From a virus, in IMG/VR virus record IMGVR_UViG_3300030419_005118, positions 1 through 40,994 of that record: DNA of 40,994 nt. One strand, given 5' to 3'. The notes under the pieces were generated by a model, which ran no database searches, was not told the DNA's origin, and was given only the letters and a program-made list of their open reading frames with translations. Below, one piece after another: positions 38,837-40,994 of this stretch (position 1 is its first letter; every line of letters begins with the position of its first letter). The position numbers and the translations under genes are program-made.

Positions 38837-39474
38837 ATTCCCAATGCAGCTTGTTCTGGTTTATTAAACTTATTCATTATAATATTTTTAATTTGCTCCG
38901 GAGGCAACCCCCTGGTGGCCAACACTTTGGCAAATTCAACAGGATTATCTTGCCCTTTGGGCTTTTGTTGTTTTGGCTTCTCTTTCTTCTTTTGCTTGGC
39001 AGCGCGCTCTACGACGATACCAGTTACATCAAAAGATTTTTCCAGAGGCTCCCAATTGATAATCTTATTTGAGTGAAATGGCTTTCCATCTGGCGGCACC
39101 AACGCGGTGATGTGCGGGTGCTCATTTTTTATGGGCAAATTGTCAAAACTATCTGGATTGACCCTAAAGGCCATGGCCTTAGCACCCTCTTCGTTTACTA
39201 TGCCCCACTGATCAACAGTTAGTTTGATGGGCATATCATTTTCCCAACCGGGCAATAACGGGCCCATATTGATTGTCATGTGATGTGGCCATCTCCCTTC
39301 AGGGCTTTTTACAAATTCCGGCGGTACTTTGCCTTCCGCCCTCAGTTGTTCTGCCGCTTTTAATACGGCAAGAGCGTGATCACCATCCAATACCACGGAA
39401 GAATAATTAAGAGGTGGTCCTGCGTAGTTTCCTTCCGTTAAGAACTTTCGCCAATTTTCAAATAATATTTTCAT
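38809..39474 (-). CDS. ENW-tagged 2H phosphoesterase (221 aa)
   Basis: Tag MKILFENWRKFLTEG, with LTE before Gly as a probable processing site. The domain has two H-x-T-type motifs: RWPHHMTINMGPLLPGWEND near residue 64 and NEHPHITALVPPDGKPFHSN near 120. The 2H superfamily includes tRNA-ligase phosphodiesterases and 2'-5' RNA ligases. GKPFHSNKIINW is close to fungal tRNA ligase CPD domains. After a Lys/Gln-rich linker there is a small helical end (FAKVLATRGLPPEQIKNIIM). Likely acts on RNA ends or small cyclic nucleotides. Confidence 0.85.
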   Translation of the reverse strand: MKILFENWRKFLTEGNYAGPPLNYSSVVLDGDHALAVLKAAEQLRAEGKVPPEFVKSPEGRWPHHMTINMGPLLPGWENDMPIKLTVDQWGIVNEEGAKAMAFRVNPDSFDNLPIKNEHPHITALVPPDGKPFHSNKIINWEPLEKSFDVTGIVVERAAKQKKKEKPKQQKPKGQDNPVEFAKVLATRGLPPEQIKNIIMNKFNKPEQAALGIMRGAGIQQ

Positions 39475-39551
39475 ATGACTCTCTCCCCATTAAAAAACGA
39501 AAATCTGAAAAAATTTGCCGGCAAAAAATTTGGCCATTTCGAATATTTCAT
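39471..39551 (-). CDS. 26-aa microprotein, copy 1
   Basis: MKYSKWPNFLPANFFRFSFF followed by NGERVI. The stop overlaps the ATG of the 2H gene (ATATGA), and its last codons supply GGGGAGAG as that gene's ribosome binding site. A second copy at 40642 differs at six bases, three of them synonymous and two giving Val/Ile. Aromatic and basic, it may insert in or lie on a membrane. Confidence 0.62.
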   Translation of the reverse strand: MKYSKWPNFLPANFFRFSFFNGERVI

Positions 39552-39552
39552 T
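39499..39552. repeat. 54-bp perfect repeat, copy 1
   Basis: Identical to 40670-40723. It encodes the first 17 codons of the 26-aa microprotein. On the minus strand it contains the palindrome TTTGCCGGCAAA followed by six T, so it could also act as a weak terminator. Confidence 0.9.
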
Positions 39553-39575
39553 GTTGTATACCAGCACCCGTCATG
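39547..39575. repeat. 29-bp leader repeat, copy 2
   Basis: Matches 38808-38836 with one mismatch. Here the same bases carry the stop of the Lys/Cys-rich gene (in another frame) and the ATG of microprotein copy 1. Confidence 0.85.
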
Positions 39576-40599
39576 CTACCGACTTACTTCCCCTACATTT
39601 CCATTTTTTTCTAGAGAGCGTATTCGCACAAGGGGGGTTTTTACATTTCTTGATCTTTGCAGATCGAGCGCAGTAGGCGTCAGCCTTTGCTGTTCCGGGT
39701 CGAATTCGATCCCCGCCGCCTTTCGCTTGGCCGGCCTGACCATAAGAACGACATTTGCCATCAACTCGTTTGGCGAATCTCTTTCCCTTTGAAGGTTTGC
39801 ATGGTTTTTTCTTTTTTTCGGCTAAAAATGCTTCAATTTCTTCATCGATAATCCTATTTAATGATTCGCTTTTTGGTTCTTCCTTGCACGCAGAGGGCGT
39901 CGGTCTGCAGTAAGGCTTCTCTTTTCTATCACCCTGTGCACATTCTTTATATCCGCCATCTCCATCGGGAGCATTGCAATCAACCCAGCCACCTTTTGAG
40001 CCCTTTTCTCCTTTACGATCAAACCAGTCTCCAAGATGCTTCTCTTTACTAGCTTGCTTTTTTTCTTGTAAAATTTTTGTTAATTCATCTTCAATAATTG
40101 ATTGTAGATGTTCTTTTTTAGACTTACCCCAATTGGCTGCTCCCACTTTGCGACATTTCACAAGGGCTCCGGAGGCATAAGCAGAGGGCCAAACTTCATA
40201 ACGAGACTTTACTTTATGGTAACAAGCATCTCTTTTTTTGGCTTTCTTTTCCTCAAGCTCGATTTCGTTTAATTCCTCTTCTTTCATGATATCGCCAATT
40301 CTGTCGGCTTGGCTCTTATGCATTTTTGATGCGCCCTCAAGCTCTTTTCTAATCTTTTTTAATTCTTTTTCGTCTTCCCTGTCTTCTTCTTCTCCGACTA
40401 GTTTGGCAGCACCTCTTTTTCTGGAACGTCTATTTCGATCTTCGACTTCTGACCCGTAGGTATCTCGTGTGTCGGCGCCTTCATCGGTCTTCTTCACACA
40501 AGAGCCCTGTGCGAACTCTTTGCTGCCCGGGACGCGTTCATAGCCATCCTGACAATCTTCTTGCAAGAAGTTTTTCCAGTTTTCCATAATTAATTTCAT
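39571..40599 (-). CDS. ENW-tagged Lys/Cys-rich modular protein (342 aa)
   Basis: Tag MKLIMENWKNFLQEDCQDGY. Three basic Cys-containing modules follow acidic helical linkers ending in L-x-E-K-K. The first begins KKRDACYHKVKSRYEVWPSA and continues ALVKCRKVGAANWG, a domain I recall as DUF5872. The second is KHLGDWFDRKGEKGSKGGWV with CRPTPSACK. The third is GKRFAKRVDGKCRSYGQAGQ with RPGTAKADAYCARSAKIKK and NTLSRKKWKC. The linkers LEEKKAK, ILQEKKQ and FLAEKKK look like T4-type prohead protease sites. It may be a packaged polyprotein cut into DNA-binding pieces. Confidence 0.82.
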   Translation of the reverse strand: MKLIMENWKNFLQEDCQDGYERVPGSKEFAQGSCVKKTDEGADTRDTYGSEVEDRNRRSRKRGAAKLVGEEEDREDEKELKKIRKELEGASKMHKSQADRIGDIMKEEELNEIELEEKKAKKRDACYHKVKSRYEVWPSAYASGALVKCRKVGAANWGKSKKEHLQSIIEDELTKILQEKKQASKEKHLGDWFDRKGEKGSKGGWVDCNAPDGDGGYKECAQGDRKEKPYCRPTPSACKEEPKSESLNRIIDEEIEAFLAEKKKKPCKPSKGKRFAKRVDGKCRSYGQAGQAKGGGDRIRPGTAKADAYCARSAKIKKCKNPPCANTLSRKKWKCRGSKSVA

Positions 40600-40641
40600 G
40601 TCATGATCCTCTGCCTAATAAGTAGTTTAAAATCCTAAGTC

Positions 40642-40722
40642 TCATCTAATTCGCTCTCCATTAAAAAAAGAAAATCTGAAAAAATTTGCCGGCAAAAAAT
40701 TTGGCCATTTCGAATATTTCAT
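40642..40722 (-). CDS. 26-aa microprotein, copy 2
   Basis: MKYSKWPNFLPANFFRFSFF followed by NGERIR. ATG overlaps the upstream stop (TAATG) and lies behind GGGAGGTTCAT, a good ribosome binding site. It ends 42 bases before an ENW-tagged gene, as copy 1 directly precedes another. The substitutions relative to copy 1 are mostly silent, which supports it as a real protein. Confidence 0.65.
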   Translation of the reverse strand: MKYSKWPNFLPANFFRFSFFNGERIR

Positions 40723-40723
40723 T
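40670..40723. repeat. 54-bp perfect repeat, copy 2
   Basis: Identical to 39499-39552, 1171 bp away in the same orientation. Beyond it towards lower coordinates the copies continue to match in an interrupted way (TTTTTTAATGG). Confidence 0.9.
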
Positions 40724-40994
40724 ATGAACCTCCCGCACCAGGGGGCGCACTCTTTGATCTCGCGCCACCAGCCGGTCCGACCAACTTCTTTTTCATTTTG
40801 TCATGTTTTGCTCTAACTTTTCTTTGAAACGGTTCATTCTGCTCTTCAACTGGAGCGGAAACTGTTGGTGTGCCAAGCATAATTTTTAATTCACCTTCAT
40901 GACCTCCAACCGCCCTGCGATACCAGCCCTGATATTCTGGATGTTTTCCTTCGGGGTGTGCACCAAGCCACTGAATTGGCTTACTGGCGCCCAG
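40722..40994 (-). CDS. Partial gene, C-terminal 90 aa
   Basis: An open frame enters from the right edge and has no start here. It reads LGASKPIQWLGAHPEGKHPE, then YQGWYRRAVGGHEGELKIML, a basic stretch (FQRKVRAKHDKMKKKLVGPA) and a Gly/Ala/Pro end (SAPPGAGGS). It is the gene just upstream of the tagged block. Virion protein is a guess from position only. Confidence 0.7.
   Translation of the reverse strand: MGASKPIQWLGAHPEGKHPEYQGWYRRAVGGHEGELKIMLGTPTVSAPVEEQNEPFQRKVRAKHDKMKKKLVGPAGGARSKSAPPGAGGS

Noticed and set aside
39549-39764. Frameshifted end of the Lys/Cys-rich gene continuing to the GAGIQQ stop
   Set aside because: A TAA in the GAGIQQ frame just upstream blocks it. The GAGIQQ codons are explained by the 29-bp duplicated junction.
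40600-40643. 14-codon ORF (MRLRILNYLLGRGS) before the Lys/Cys-rich gene
   Set aside because: Very short, no second copy, and it coincides with leader and promoter-like sequence.
1-40994. tRNA genes, CRISPR arrays, insertion sequences and integrase or attachment sites
   Set aside because: I looked for cloverleaf-like segments, regularly spaced repeats, transposase motifs and flanking inverted repeats, and saw none that stand up. The repeats found are explained by gene duplication.

Overview
The window reads as part of the genome of a large double-stranded DNA tailed bacteriophage, probably an uncultured aquatic one. Every gene I can support lies on the minus strand, so transcription runs from position 40994 towards 1. 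Genes overlap by a few bases (ATGA, TGATG, TAATG junctions), many are under 100 codons, and phage replication, nucleotide and chaperone genes sit beside probable virion genes. There are no rRNA, ribosomal protein or tRNA genes. The longest stretch without a CDS is about 140 bp (5122-5260). A Gram-negative host is an inference from three encoded lipoproteins and several sigma70-like promoters.

Layout, in the direction of transcription. (1) 40994-31226 looks like a virion or injected-effector block. Seven proteins share the N-terminal tag MKL(L/I)(F/M)ENWRK(F/Y)L-x-E. They include a HAD-type phosphatase, a 2H phosphoesterase, an 1144-aa protein and a Lys/Cys-rich modular protein. The block also holds a LamG-domain protein, two copies of a 26-residue microprotein and a 51-aa lipoprotein. 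(2) 31171-17424 is the replication and nucleotide block: DnaB/gp41-like helicase, monomeric class II ribonucleotide reductase, GroES-like co-chaperonin, Nudix hydrolase, bacterial-type DNA polymerase III alpha, a ClpP, dUTPase, a CBS-less IMP dehydrogenase/GMP reductase and a sigma-region-4-like protein. (3) 17354-11436 has an acidic virion-like protein, a second ClpP, a YkuD-like cell-wall enzyme, a 530-aa putative structural protein and GroEL. (4) 11427-6626 holds a glutaredoxin, a D12-type methylase with an altered DPPY motif, a cupin, two secreted lipoproteins (trypsin-like protease and vWA protein) and small membrane proteins. (5) 6624-1 is a dense accessory region of small genes. It contains a tandem array of VGDLV-family paralogues joined by identical dual-coding junctions.

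Two promoter classes are visible. Sigma70-like promoters (TTGACA-17-TATATT or TATAAT) precede groEL and the helicase gene, and one lies next to the second clpP. A different motif, TTGAAT-16-CGTCTA, occurs four times in the left 5.3 kb with exactly the same spacing, each time in one of the few intergenic gaps and in front of a gene cluster.

Taken together, the phage replicates with its own polymerase and helicase, makes dNTPs with reductase, glutaredoxin, dUTPase and possibly IMPDH, and folds proteins with GroEL/GroES. The right block appears to package enzymes into the head by a short N-terminal signal, much as T4 packages its internal proteins.
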